Shown in pieces: positions 1 through 7,938 of a stretch of DNA of 23,553 nucleotides (the first letter of the stretch is position 1; every line of letters starts with the position of its first letter). The notes below the pieces were generated by a model that saw nothing but the letters and a program-made list of their open reading frames with translations, made no database searches and was not told the origin of the DNA. The stretch comes from a virus. The stretch lies in the IMG/VR virus record IMGVR_UViG_3300002835_001114, positions 1-23,553 of that record; one strand, 5' to 3'. Position numbers and translations under genes: made by a program.

Positions 1-38
1 GCTAAGGTTCTATCGGTTAGTCTATTATAAGTTGGCAT
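1..38 (-). CDS. Start of a further gene, cut by the left window edge
   Basis: An ATG at 38-36 on the minus strand opens a frame that reads MPTYNRLTDRTL and has no stop before the window ends. It lies 27 nt after the stop of the 94-aa gene, in the same orientation as all other genes, and a TATAAATA-like element lies 8 nt upstream. Only 12 complete codons are visible, so no family can be recognised. By position it could be another tail or fibre component. Twelve open codons can occur by chance, so the call rests mainly on spacing and context. Confidence 0.4.
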   Translation of the reverse strand, partial: MPTYNRLTDRTL

Positions 39-45
39 ATCACTT

Positions 46-53
46 TATAAATA
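46..53. promoter_or_regulatory. TATAAATA-like element in the gap before the left-edge gene
   Basis: The octamer TATAAATA is read on the plus strand (TATTTATA on the minus strand), 8 nt before the putative ATG at 38. It matches the T4-type late promoter octamer, but on the strand opposite to the genes. It shares the ATAAATA core with elements before three other minus-strand genes. The 27-nt gap is AT-rich, so chance is possible. Confidence 0.3.
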
Positions 54-65
54 TTGTCGAAATTA

Positions 66-350
66 TTATTGAAACACATTAATGTCTCCATCCATGAAAA
101 TAAAAATATTTGCATCTTGGAATCCATATAATCCGCATTCTAATAAATATAATTTCTCACATAAAGTGCCGTCTAAAATTTTAAGATATACCGCAGGAGC
201 ATAAGGAAAAAAACTATCAGTATTAAATACTACTGAAGGTGGTATTGATGTTACTCCTGTAACAAAAAAACAAGCAGTGTTATTTGAATCACAAACATAA
301 ATGTTGTAAGGACTTGTTCCACTTGTTATACCTGTAATCGTTACTAACAT
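66..350 (-). CDS. Small one-domain SprB-repeat-like protein, 94 aa (second of a pair)
   Basis: This is a short, beta-rich, Cys-containing protein. Its core (SGTSPYNIYVCD, then paired Cys, FNT.FF, LKILDG..C) lines up with the protein encoded immediately upstream (GGTPPYQFYVCD, FNT-like TLNTFF, IKVVDSTGC). Both resemble a single SprB-type repeat, with PPY/SPY near the start and D..GC near the end. No signal peptide or membrane segment is visible. I start it at the ATG at 350-348; a longer TTG start at 356 adds only two residues. With the ATG it overlaps the preceding stop by 7 nt, so translation is probably coupled. It lies at the 3' end of the fibre gene cluster, so a small fibre-tip, adaptor or decoration subunit is plausible. 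The function is inferred from context only. Confidence 0.6.
   Translation of the reverse strand: MLVTITGITSGTSPYNIYVCDSNNTACFFVTGVTSIPPSVVFNTDSFFPYAPAVYLKILDGTLCEKLYLLECGLYGFQDANIFIFMDGDINVFQ
314..334 (-). repeat. 21-bp exact repeat, copy 1 (other copy at 14014-14034)
   Basis: The 21 bases at 314-334 recur exactly at 14014-14034 inside the 1632-aa gene. In both places they encode the peptide word GITSGT in the same frame. Shared peptide usage explains part of the match, but codon-for-codon identity over 21 bp in two unrelated genes is unusual. It may be a trace of exchange between structural genes. Confidence 0.5.
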
Positions 351-634
351 ATCCAAAGAAGTCTTTCTCCACTTTCTGTGGTTATTATAAGTTCTGTTTC
401 GGTTAATATATAGAATGTTTCACCTTGACAATAAACATATTTGAAATTGATACATCCTGTACTATCAACAACCTTTATTAAAAGAACATTTGCGCTTGAA
501 AAAAATGTATTTAAAGTAAATGTTCCACCGGTTTGACCCAATAGAAAACAATTATTCATGAATTCATCACATACATAAAACTGATAAGGAGGAGTTCCAC
601 CTGTTTGCCCCGATATGATTAGTTGTGATGACAT
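344..634 (-). CDS. Small one-domain SprB-repeat-like protein, 96 aa (first of a pair)
   Basis: This short beta-rich protein has a core (SGQTGGTPPYQFYVCD at about residues 8-23, then NNCFLLGQTGG, VVDSTGC and a YVYC end) that resembles one SprB-type repeat and is paralogous to the next gene downstream. A C-terminal tail of about 30 residues follows the domain and ends in LLWIC. I choose the ATG at 634-632, which gives a TAATG overlap with the stop of the 1005-aa gene, the arrangement also used by its neighbours. The upstream TTG at 643 would add three residues and is less likely. Its place right after the repeat-rich fibre gene suggests a fibre-associated subunit or a split-off copy of one repeat. 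No enzyme motif is seen. Confidence 0.6.
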   Translation of the reverse strand: MSSQLIISGQTGGTPPYQFYVCDEFMNNCFLLGQTGGTFTLNTFFSSANVLLIKVVDSTGCINFKYVYCQGETFYILTETELIITTESGERLLWIC

Positions 635-3600
635 TAAGGACAAGTTTGAACATTTGTTATTGCTCCTGAAGCATTAATTTGAATTGCGTATTTCGTGTTA
701 TACGTGAAACCTGAACTATAACCAAGACCGGTTGGTACTGGAGCCGAGTAAACCGAAATCCACCTATTATTTCCATTAACTAAATTAGTTCCTGTTGTAC
801 CTGAATATACCGTAGAACCAACATTAGGTGTTGCACCCGTATTAACTAACCTATATGATGTGTTATAAGTTATGTTGTTACACGCATCACCACTTGTTGT
901 TGCTGAAATTGAGCTACCACCAATCCAATTTTGACTACCGAAATCCGGTGCAGTATATCTCCATCTTAAAAATGAAGAACCAGTTCCTGGTGGGCCGATA
1001 GTTGACCCTGAACTTGAATTCAATATTTCTAAATAATGTAACTTTTGACCGTAAACTCCTGTAAATGTTGTTGCACTTGATATAACATTTAAAGTTCCAA
1101 CTCCTGAACTGTTTGTCGATGCGGTAAATGTGTTAGCACTATATTCATTGTAATTAATTCCATTCACTGATGTCCCACCAGAAAGATTAATTAAATTTAC
1201 TAATGACATTCTCATTGTTAGAATCTCATTAGGTGCTCCTGAATATGATATAGTTCCCGTTTCAACACCAGACACAGGCCATAAACCACCACCTACATTA
1301 GAAAATGAAGTTGATGTAAATAAAGCTGAATATGTAGGTGTTGGAGGTGGATACACATACCCTGAACAAGTTACATCATAAACAATTTCCAATCCTAAAG
1401 TAAAATCGGCATCACCCAGTGGGTCATCATCACCATTACAATTTGAAAGTATAGTTAAAGTATTATTTAATAAATCGATGTTATAACTTTGTATTTGGCT
1501 AATGTTAGACAAAATACTTTCGATTGTTGATTGCCAAACCGTATCTTGAGGAACGTCGTTCAATGTTGTTGCAGTATAGAATGTTTGTGTAAATGCACTT
1601 CCATTGATGTCTATTTCACAAATAAGCTCAGCAGAATTAAACGAACACCCTGTATACCCTGATGTTATATCCAAATAACCTTCATTCAACATTTCAATTA
1701 AACCTCTTTGCCCACCAGATGTTGTTGTAAATGTATTTGTACAAAGATTAAAAGTTTGATATGAACTAACTAAATTACCAATACAATTTATTAAAACATT
1801 TTGTGTTTGTGTACAACCTGACCCATCTACAATAGTAACCGTATAATTACCTTCACCTAAATTAGTTAAGGTTGAGCCTGTTGCACCATTTGACCAATTG
1901 TACGTGAATGGTGGTGCCCCATCATAAATTTGAACTTGAGCGGTCCCGTCATTAGCCCCCGTACAATTTGTGGTTACAATACCTGTAATCAAATTACCTC
2001 CTGTTGTGATTGAGAATCCTGTGGAAACGACACATCCGTCAGCATCAGTAACACTGATTGTATATGACCCAGCCGCTAAATCTGTATAAGTTACAGACGA
2101 TAGTGGAGAATCTATTAGAGTGTCACCATTACTTAAAATATAATCTAAAGGTGCAGTATAACCCGTACCCACCGTAATAATCGCTTCGCCATTTAATTGT
2201 CCACATGTAGAACCTGTAGTCGAAGCGCTTATTGTAAATTTAGGTGTTGATGTTACGTTTACCTGTTCTGTATAAACACAATTACTACCACTACCTGAAA
2301 TTGTTACAAGATATGTGTCTGTTTGTAGGTTTGAAAATGTGTAAGTTTGACTTTGGCTATTTTCTGATTGAACATTTCCTGACGTTTGTCCCGATAATGT
2401 AAAAACATAAGACTGATTAGTCCCACCAACGGTAACTTGTATTGCTCCTCCGTTTGCATTACAAACAGGATTTGTTGTTGATATATTTACAGTATCAAAA
2501 CCTCCCGGTGTTATTACGTTACCGCCAACAAAAATCTCACAATAACTTGCGTCTCTTACTAATACTTGGTAATTTCCAGCACTTAAGTTTGGAAGTGTGA
2601 ACGTATTATTAAGTGTATAACTTACATAACCAGTTGTTGCCGAATAATAAAAAGGTAAGGTTCCACCTGTCACTGTGAAAGTTAAAGAACCATCATTTTG
2701 AAAGCACGTAGGTTGTGTTGCCGTTAAAAACCCTAAACCTAATGGGTCTGCAACACCAACGGTTTCGCTTTTGGTTGTTTGACATCCAAGACTATCCGTT
2801 ACAGTACAACTATAAACCCCTTGAGTTAATCCTGTAATAATTTGTGTTGTTTCACCATTACTCCAAGAGTACGTATATGGTCCTGTACCCGTAACACCTG
2901 TGACTGCCAATTTACCCCAATTCTGAACACAGTTTGAAGTATTTACCTTCCAAAACCCAAAATCGACCGCAGTACTTGTACTTATAAGTGCATTTTCAGT
3001 ATATGCGGTCGCTAAACCATTATCTACAACAATCGCATAATATATACCATCACCTAAGTCCGTAAAATTATGTGGAAAAACCGTCGCAACTTCTGTTGAG
3101 TCATAAACACCATTTTTATATAATAGTATGGTATATGGTGACCCTGACGTTGCAGCACTTACTTGTAAAAATCCGTTATTTACCCCACAAGTGGTTCCAC
3201 TTGCATTAAATATTTTAGCATCAAAACAACCACTCACAGTTACGTTGATGTACAATTCATTATTTTGTAATCCTTGTGAGTCGTTTAATCTAAAAACATA
3301 TGTTCCACCCGAAAGACCTGAAAACGTAATTTGTGTTGTCCCTGTTTGAGCACTTATTGTTGGGTCAAAAACATTATCAATCGTATAAGGTGGAACACCA
3401 CCAATAGGATTAAATTGAATTGTTCCTGTTGCCGCAGAACATACCCCAGTTAATGAAAAACTATAGTCAAGAATTCCTTGATTACAATTTATAGTACAGG
3501 TTTGTCCTGTTGCAATGTATACACCTATTGATGAACCTGTATATGTTTCATCCAAACAAATACCTTCTCCAACGGATGCGCCTGTTCTTGTGAAACCACA

Positions 3601-3651
3601 ACAATCCACATATGTATATACCCCGTTAGTTAAACCTGAAACACAAGCCAT
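634..3651 (-). CDS. Tail-fibre-like protein with SprB-type repeats, 1005 aa
   Basis: This is a probable tail fibre or adhesin. A Cys-rich N-terminal segment (residues 1-70, with VDCCG and GICLDETYTG) may be the anchor. About seven degenerate repeats of 60-100 residues follow (about 71-628), with hallmarks such as GTGPYTYSWSNGETTQ, GLTQGVYSCTVTDSLGC and GAPPFTYNWSNGATGST. These match the SprB repeat known from the Flavobacterium gliding adhesin and related Bacteroidota surface proteins. A Cys-bounded domain (about 645-762) resembles one in the 1119-aa neighbour and leads into a PPPTPT linker. A Gly/Ser/Thr-rich beta domain of about 240 residues ends the protein and is a candidate receptor-binding tip. 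No signal peptide or enzyme motif is visible. The start at 3651 follows the A-run typical here, 8 nt after the upstream stop. The fibre role is inferred from composition and position. Confidence 0.75.
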   Translation of the reverse strand: MACVSGLTNGVYTYVDCCGFTRTGASVGEGICLDETYTGSSIGVYIATGQTCTINCNQGILDYSFSLTGVCSAATGTIQFNPIGGVPPYTIDNVFDPTISAQTGTTQITFSGLSGGTYVFRLNDSQGLQNNELYINVTVSGCFDAKIFNASGTTCGVNNGFLQVSAATSGSPYTILLYKNGVYDSTEVATVFPHNFTDLGDGIYYAIVVDNGLATAYTENALISTSTAVDFGFWKVNTSNCVQNWGKLAVTGVTGTGPYTYSWSNGETTQIITGLTQGVYSCTVTDSLGCQTTKSETVGVADPLGLGFLTATQPTCFQNDGSLTFTVTGGTLPFYYSATTGYVSYTLNNTFTLPNLSAGNYQVLVRDASYCEIFVGGNVITPGGFDTVNISTTNPVCNANGGAIQVTVGGTNQSYVFTLSGQTSGNVQSENSQSQTYTFSNLQTDTYLVTISGSGSNCVYTEQVNVTSTPKFTISASTTGSTCGQLNGEAIITVGTGYTAPLDYILSNGDTLIDSPLSSVTYTDLAAGSYTISVTDADGCVVSTGFSITTGGNLITGIVTTNCTGANDGTAQVQIYDGAPPFTYNWSNGATGSTLTNLGEGNYTVTIVDGSGCTQTQNVLINCIGNLVSSYQTFNLCTNTFTTTSGGQRGLIEMLNEGYLDITSGYTGCSFNSAELICEIDINGSAFTQTFYTATTLNDVPQDTVWQSTIESILSNISQIQSYNIDLLNNTLTILSNCNGDDDPLGDADFTLGLEIVYDVTCSGYVYPPPTPTYSALFTSTSFSNVGGGLWPVSGVETGTISYSGAPNEILTMRMSLVNLINLSGGTSVNGINYNEYSANTFTASTNSSGVGTLNVISSATTFTGVYGQKLHYLEILNSSSGSTIGPPGTGSSFLRWRYTAPDFGSQNWIGGSSISATTSGDACNNITYNTSYRLVNTGATPNVGSTVYSGTTGTNLVNGNNRWISVYSAPVPTGLGYSSGFTYNTKYAIQINASGAITNVQTCP
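1365..1715 (-). other. Cys-bounded domain shared with the 1119-aa protein (copy in the fibre gene)
   Basis: Residues of about 645-762 of the 1005-aa protein run from GLIEMLNEG to YDVTC. They align by eye with about 862-978 of the upstream 1119-aa protein: common positions include a QxFYT word, LND-P versus IND-YP, a YN..L..N.L.I.SN.C stretch, and an L.L.I..D..C end before a Pro/Thr linker. Similarity is low but runs over roughly 110 residues in the same order. The function of the domain is unknown. Confidence 0.5.
1770..3440 (-). repeat. About seven tandem SprB-like protein repeats
   Basis: This is a protein-level repeat array inside the 1005-aa gene. Each unit tends to hold a Cys near its start, an NDG/NGG/NNG word, a PY or PFTY word, SNG in the best copies, then G.Y...V.D..GC at its end. 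The third and seventh units are the clearest (GPYTYSWSNG and PPFTYNWSNG); the second and fifth are the most degenerate. DNA identity between units is low, so the array is old and not a recent slippage product. Confidence 0.7.
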
Positions 3652-3659
3652 TTTTTATA

Positions 3660-6600
3660 TTAACAAATTACGTATCCGCTACCAGTGTTTTGGATGTTTA
3701 TGTAGATAAGGTTTGAACCACTAACTACTGTGTGTGTATTGTATGAACTAATTCCACAATAACCCGTATAAATACCACTATTGTTACCACTACCAAATCT
3801 AATATTATTAAATGTCGAATTTAATACCCCAAAGTCAATAACACTACCAACAACCGCAGAAGTCCCGTAAGGTTGGTAGTTTTGGAAAGTGGATGGTTTA
3901 TTTCCAACAGTTTGTCCATTCAAATAAGTCCAAGCACCACCATTAACTCTATAAACAAACGATACATTTGCTGGTGACGCAACAGGCGCCCCAAAATAGA
4001 AATTAACCTCAGAATAAACCGGAGTTGGTGTTGGCGTCGGTGTAGGTGTTGGCGTCGGTGTAGGTGTTTGAGTAGGTTCAGGCGGTGTACAATTTATATC
4101 TATATCGATACCAATATTCAAATATAATGTACTAGCCGAGAAATTATCATAACAAGATGAGTTACTAACAATTAAACTATTACCCGCAAAGTAGTAGTTT
4201 AATCCATAGTTATATAATCCCGCAAGTTCTGTATCTAAAGCATTAATTAATTGAGTCTGTGTTGGGTAATCATTAATACCGTAACCAGTGTAGAATTGTT
4301 CTTGTACTAATATTTGTGAGTCCAATCTACAATCAACGTACCAATTAGAAACAATACTATTTAAGTCACACATGTTTTGTGTGAATCCACTTTGAGTTAA
4401 TAAACTTGAAAGTAATGATTGAATCATTTCTGAAGGTGAACCTTGAATTGTACAAGTAAGTGTTTGGTCTATGCAATCGTAAGCAAATGGTTGTCCTGTA
4501 TATTTACAAGGAATACAAGCTACAGGAATAATTTGACAACCTCTTTGTCTTCTCCAAACATATTTTTGTCTATGGAAAATAGAGTTTTCCATTTTTTGAC
4601 CTGTTAACCACAATGATGTGCCAGGAACCATTTGTTCTAAAAGTCTTTGCCAATAATCACCAAGACCCAAAGTATAATCAATCATTTTTTGGTAAGTGAA
4701 GTTGTTGTTTGGAATACCTATAGTTTGTTCCGATTGTAAGTAATTCCAAAACACAGATTGCAAAGTCGGATATCCTCCTGTTTTACCATCACTTATAGTT
4801 TGCCTGTTTCTTACATTTATAAAATTGTTATAGAAACTTTGAGCAAACTCAAAGAAAGTTTTTTGTTTTGGTTTTGGGTCAATATGCGTCCAATCGACAT
4901 TACCAGGATACGGGTATGGTGCGGTTAGACCTGAATTAGGAATCGGATAGTCATACTTAACGGACATATCCCATACATCATATACCATACCTTGCCCCAT
5001 ATTAACGTATAGTTCAAGATTTTTTGAGTTGATTACTAATTTATCGTTTGATACTGAATAATCAACCCCATTAAAGTTATCGTTATTTTTTCTTGTTCCA
5101 ACTTGACCAACCACCCAAGATTTTTGATTATCAGATACTCTTCTTAAAGTATACCCGACATTCATGTCAGGAAACTTTCTAAGACTATTCATGTAATCTT
5201 GTCCAAAATTAAATGGTTGTAACTTTGTTATTAAGTATGGGTTTGACCCAGTAAATGATGAATTCTCAGAATCAACAACTTGAGCTGACCTATGTTTTGC
5301 GGTTTTTTCAAACCAACCTGAACCTTTTTGAAAAAAGTTATCACTTGTTTGTTGTGGACTTTTTGGGTATCCGTCACCATCAACACCATAATCACCTAAG
5401 GTCGTGTTAACTAATTTGATTAAACCGCTGTTTGTATACCCTGTATATTGAACTCCTTGTATTTTAAAAACATTAGTCCCATCTAAAACCGGTGTTGTCA
5501 CATATTTTGTTCCACCTGATATACTAGCATATTCTTCATTAAATTTATCTACATTAATTTTAGCGTCCGCAACGTATACAATCTCATTAAACTCCAACAA
5601 AGCCTCAGGAGCACCAATGAATCTCATAACATACTCTAAAGATTGTCTTGTACCTTTAGTTTTGTACATATAAGCCGCATTCAATATTAAGTTTCTATAA
5701 TATTGATAGTTTAACTCGGTTGGTGATGGTGTATTTTGTTGACCAGGATAAATTTGTTGTGGTTTTGGATTGAAGACTGATGTTAAAAAGTCTTCATTCG
5801 TATTTGGTGAAATGTTTGGGTTTATACCTAATGTTTGAGCTAAATTAAAAAGTAATTGTGATGGTATGTCATTACCCACTTGGTAATTAACAGATGTCAT
5901 ATTGGCTAAGCTGTCTATGAATTTTTTTACCTCATCAAAACTTCTACCATAAATTTGTAAAACTTTTTCAACTTTTTGGTCGGTAGTATCAAATTCTTTA
6001 AATGACCCTGTGATTAAGAACCTACTAATTAAGTTTGTTTTATACTCATCTAATCTTTCAGCAACTAACTGTAATCCATCAAGATATTCTGTAAATATGC
6101 TCGATTGAATATCTAAATTCCATGCTCCACCAATAGGCCAATTTAAAGTCCTATTATATTGAGTGTACTTACCATTACTATCGTATTCAGGATAAGAAAA
6201 CGTAGCACTATATTTTGGAGTTGTGTTTTGATTTAATAAGAATTTTTCAACCTCATCAAAATCATTTGTAAAAATTTGTTGAGTTTTATCATTATTTGGC
6301 CTGATAACTAAAGTCCTTATTGATGTTGTCAAACCACTAAACACATTACCTTTAACGGTTATAGTTAAGGTTCCACCTGCTAAATTTGGTGTTGGTATAA
6401 TATCAGTTAGAGGGTATTCAGTTTGTAAATCACTATAATAAAGAGCGTAACTTTCGTACTCACTTGTAAGTGCTCTAATTGGACTTATGGGAAATGGTCT
6501 TACTTCTATATTTCTTTTTGCATTTACTGAATAGTCTATTTCAAATGGGTTTCTAAATAACCCAGTGTCCATGTCAAATGTCGTCTCATCGTTTATAGAA

Positions 6601-7019
6601 TTATAAACAATATTAAATGCGGTGTTACCTGAATATAAACTAGATTGTTGGTCGGCATAAACCTCAATCGCCGCTGGAAAATTGTTAATTATTTTAATCG
6701 CACTGGAAGATAACCTTTTAGCTAACGAACCATACAATGAAAAACTTGTAATTTCCGATAAATCAAAGTTTGGGTAAACTTTAAAGTTTTGTTCAATTAT
6801 CGCTTTAGCTTCTTCAATACTACCTACATTAAGATTTTCTAACGTATAAGGTTGTGAAAAGACACCTGTATCAAATTTTCTATTTGTTTTTTCATAAATG
6901 GCACTTGTGAATTGAAAATTCCCCTGTGTAAGTCCACCGGCATCAGTAATCTGAACTCCGACAAGATTATCTGCGAAAGTATTAGTTCCAATAGGTGGGT
7001 AAAATATTTTATTTGCCAT
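3660..7019 (-). CDS. Large baseplate/tail protein with Thr-Pro linker and C-terminal beta domain, 1119 aa
   Basis: This is a probable structural tail protein. The first 860 residues form a large unrecognised body. Within it, at about 440-475, is a helical stretch with NAAYMYKTKGTRQSLEYV followed by MRFIGAPEA; a K.KGT...(I/L)..(L/M)..(I/F)G pattern is familiar from baseplate/tail proteins of the P2 gpI-like kind, so a wedge role is possible. About 830-860 is Cys-rich (VACIPCKYTGQPF). About 862-978 resembles a domain in the downstream fibre gene. A linker of eight Thr-Pro pairs then leads to a terminal beta-rich domain of about 115 residues ending in GSGYVIC. It starts at a TAATG junction with the 302-aa gene. 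The stalk-and-tip layout suggests it carries or is a receptor-contacting arm. No enzyme motif was recognised. Confidence 0.65.
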   Translation of the reverse strand: MANKIFYPPIGTNTFADNLVGVQITDAGGLTQGNFQFTSAIYEKTNRKFDTGVFSQPYTLENLNVGSIEEAKAIIEQNFKVYPNFDLSEITSFSLYGSLAKRLSSSAIKIINNFPAAIEVYADQQSSLYSGNTAFNIVYNSINDETTFDMDTGLFRNPFEIDYSVNAKRNIEVRPFPISPIRALTSEYESYALYYSDLQTEYPLTDIIPTPNLAGGTLTITVKGNVFSGLTTSIRTLVIRPNNDKTQQIFTNDFDEVEKFLLNQNTTPKYSATFSYPEYDSNGKYTQYNRTLNWPIGGAWNLDIQSSIFTEYLDGLQLVAERLDEYKTNLISRFLITGSFKEFDTTDQKVEKVLQIYGRSFDEVKKFIDSLANMTSVNYQVGNDIPSQLLFNLAQTLGINPNISPNTNEDFLTSVFNPKPQQIYPGQQNTPSPTELNYQYYRNLILNAAYMYKTKGTRQSLEYVMRFIGAPEALLEFNEIVYVADAKINVDKFNEEYASISGGTKYVTTPVLDGTNVFKIQGVQYTGYTNSGLIKLVNTTLGDYGVDGDGYPKSPQQTSDNFFQKGSGWFEKTAKHRSAQVVDSENSSFTGSNPYLITKLQPFNFGQDYMNSLRKFPDMNVGYTLRRVSDNQKSWVVGQVGTRKNNDNFNGVDYSVSNDKLVINSKNLELYVNMGQGMVYDVWDMSVKYDYPIPNSGLTAPYPYPGNVDWTHIDPKPKQKTFFEFAQSFYNNFINVRNRQTISDGKTGGYPTLQSVFWNYLQSEQTIGIPNNNFTYQKMIDYTLGLGDYWQRLLEQMVPGTSLWLTGQKMENSIFHRQKYVWRRQRGCQIIPVACIPCKYTGQPFAYDCIDQTLTCTIQGSPSEMIQSLLSSLLTQSGFTQNMCDLNSIVSNWYVDCRLDSQILVQEQFYTGYGINDYPTQTQLINALDTELAGLYNYGLNYYFAGNSLIVSNSSCYDNFSASTLYLNIGIDIDINCTPPEPTQTPTPTPTPTPTPTPTPVYSEVNFYFGAPVASPANVSFVYRVNGGAWTYLNGQTVGNKPSTFQNYQPYGTSAVVGSVIDFGVLNSTFNNIRFGSGNNSGIYTGYCGISSYNTHTVVSGSNLIYINIQNTGSGYVIC
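4020..4067 (-). repeat. Thr-Pro coding microsatellite (6-bp unit, 18-bp tandem)
   Basis: Eight Thr-Pro dipeptides are coded by near-identical hexamers. Within them an 18-mer, GGTGTTGGCGTCGGTGTA on the plus strand, occurs twice in exact tandem (4027-4044 and 4045-4062). It encodes an extended linker between the shared Cys-bounded domain and the terminal beta domain of the 1119-aa protein. Such tracts vary in length by slippage in steps that keep the reading frame. Confidence 0.9.
4083..4430 (-). other. Cys-bounded domain shared with the fibre protein (copy in the 1119-aa gene)
   Basis: Residues of about 862-978 run from SLLSSLLTQSG to GIDIDINC. They contain DSQILVQEQFYTGYGINDYP, an NYG-LNYYFAGNSLIVSNSSC stretch and the closing INC before PPEPT. 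The same order of landmarks occurs in the 1005-aa protein. Both copies sit directly before a proline-rich linker, which supports a common origin as a domain-linker module. Confidence 0.5.
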
Positions 7020-7927
7020 TAAGTAATAATATTTGTAAAGTTTTTACTAAAATCTATATTGTTACCTCTATCTTGTCTAACTTCATATAGTAACTCGTTA
7101 AAGTTATCTCTAACCTCAAATAAGTTGTATTGTTTATATATATTGTTGTTACTATCGTATAATGTGTAAATTCCGTCTTCCATACTTTTTGTTTGGTTTC
7201 CGTAAAGTGCAATAGCCAACGTATCCAAATCATAATCCGCCATTTGTATGTCGATTGTGATTGGATTAAAGAAAGTATTAGTTACAATAATATTTTGATT
7301 TGGTTGACCAATAAATGGTGTTGCCGTTGGTTTGTTTGTTGGTGATGATGATGGTGACAAAGTACAAAATACTAAATCGCTTCCTCCATCAACATATCTA
7401 TATCTTATTGTTTTTTGTGATGAGTTAATTTGTTCAGTTACAACTGGTTCACAAAAGAAAGATGAGGTTACTATTCTATAGAAATTAGGTATTTTACTAC
7501 CATCATTATTTAAGTATTCAACTCTAAACCCAACTAAACCTTGATTTGTAAATTTATTTCTAAATTGTGATGGTACATCATTAAGATTTATGATAATACC
7601 TTTTACATTAGGTAACGCAGATAATACACCACAGTCAGTAATTGTTGTTCTTATTTCTGCAGGTTTGATGTATAATGTGTAAATCCCCTTCTTATTAAAT
7701 TCACTTGCAGGTAATTTTAAATTATAAAGTCCTCCTAATATTTCAACCCCCGCATTTCCACCTGTATCCGCATTATGGAAATAAGGTGTTAAAATACTTT
7801 GTGAGTTTAATTTTTTAAGTAAAAAATTATTTGTCACATCCCTACTTGGGGTGTAATGTAATATTATATCAACATCTGCTGGTGATACGTCTGAAGGTCT
7901 TACAATACCATAAGTTCCTAATGCCAT
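7019..7927 (-). CDS. Unrecognised structural protein with Pro/Thr/Ser linker, 302 aa
   Basis: I do not recognise this family. It appears to have two parts: an N-terminal beta-rich region (1-190) with motifs such as GTYGIVRPSDVSP, and a C-terminal part (about 212-302) rich in Asn, Asp and aromatic residues with ALYGNQTKSMEDGIYTLYD. They are joined by a short linker, SPSSSPTNKPTATP, at about 193-206. The linker resembles in composition those of the two downstream proteins, which supports a shared structural role. It starts at an ATG after AAAATAAAAAA, 11 nt after a conserved gap element, and its stop overlaps the next start as TAATG. A baseplate-peripheral or connector role is inferred from position only. 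Confidence 0.6.
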   Translation of the reverse strand: MALGTYGIVRPSDVSPADVDIILHYTPSRDVTNNFLLKKLNSQSILTPYFHNADTGGNAGVEILGGLYNLKLPASEFNKKGIYTLYIKPAEIRTTITDCGVLSALPNVKGIIINLNDVPSQFRNKFTNQGLVGFRVEYLNNDGSKIPNFYRIVTSSFFCEPVVTEQINSSQKTIRYRYVDGGSDLVFCTLSPSSSPTNKPTATPFIGQPNQNIIVTNTFFNPITIDIQMADYDLDTLAIALYGNQTKSMEDGIYTLYDSNNNIYKQYNLFEVRDNFNELLYEVRQDRGNNIDFSKNFTNIIT

Positions 7928-7938
7928 TTTTTTATTTT

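Noticed and set aside
351-356. TTG start for the second small gene
   Set aside because: An ATG lies two codons downstream, and all but one of the other starts are ATG.
635-643. TTG start for the first small gene
   Set aside because: The ATG at 634 gives the TAATG overlap common here, and the extra three residues add nothing recognisable.
66-643. The two small genes as a frameshifted tail of the fibre gene
   Set aside because: Each has its own ATG and one whole domain, and the fibre protein ends after a complete terminal domain. A frameshift by error is not excluded but is less likely.
3128-3349. Plus-strand open frame of 73 codons within the fibre gene
   Set aside because: It lies wholly opposite a well-supported coding frame with clear repeats, has no familiar content, and no other gene is on the plus strand.
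4020-4067. CRISPR-like tandem repeat
   Set aside because: The units are contiguous, lack spacers, and encode a Thr-Pro linker in frame.
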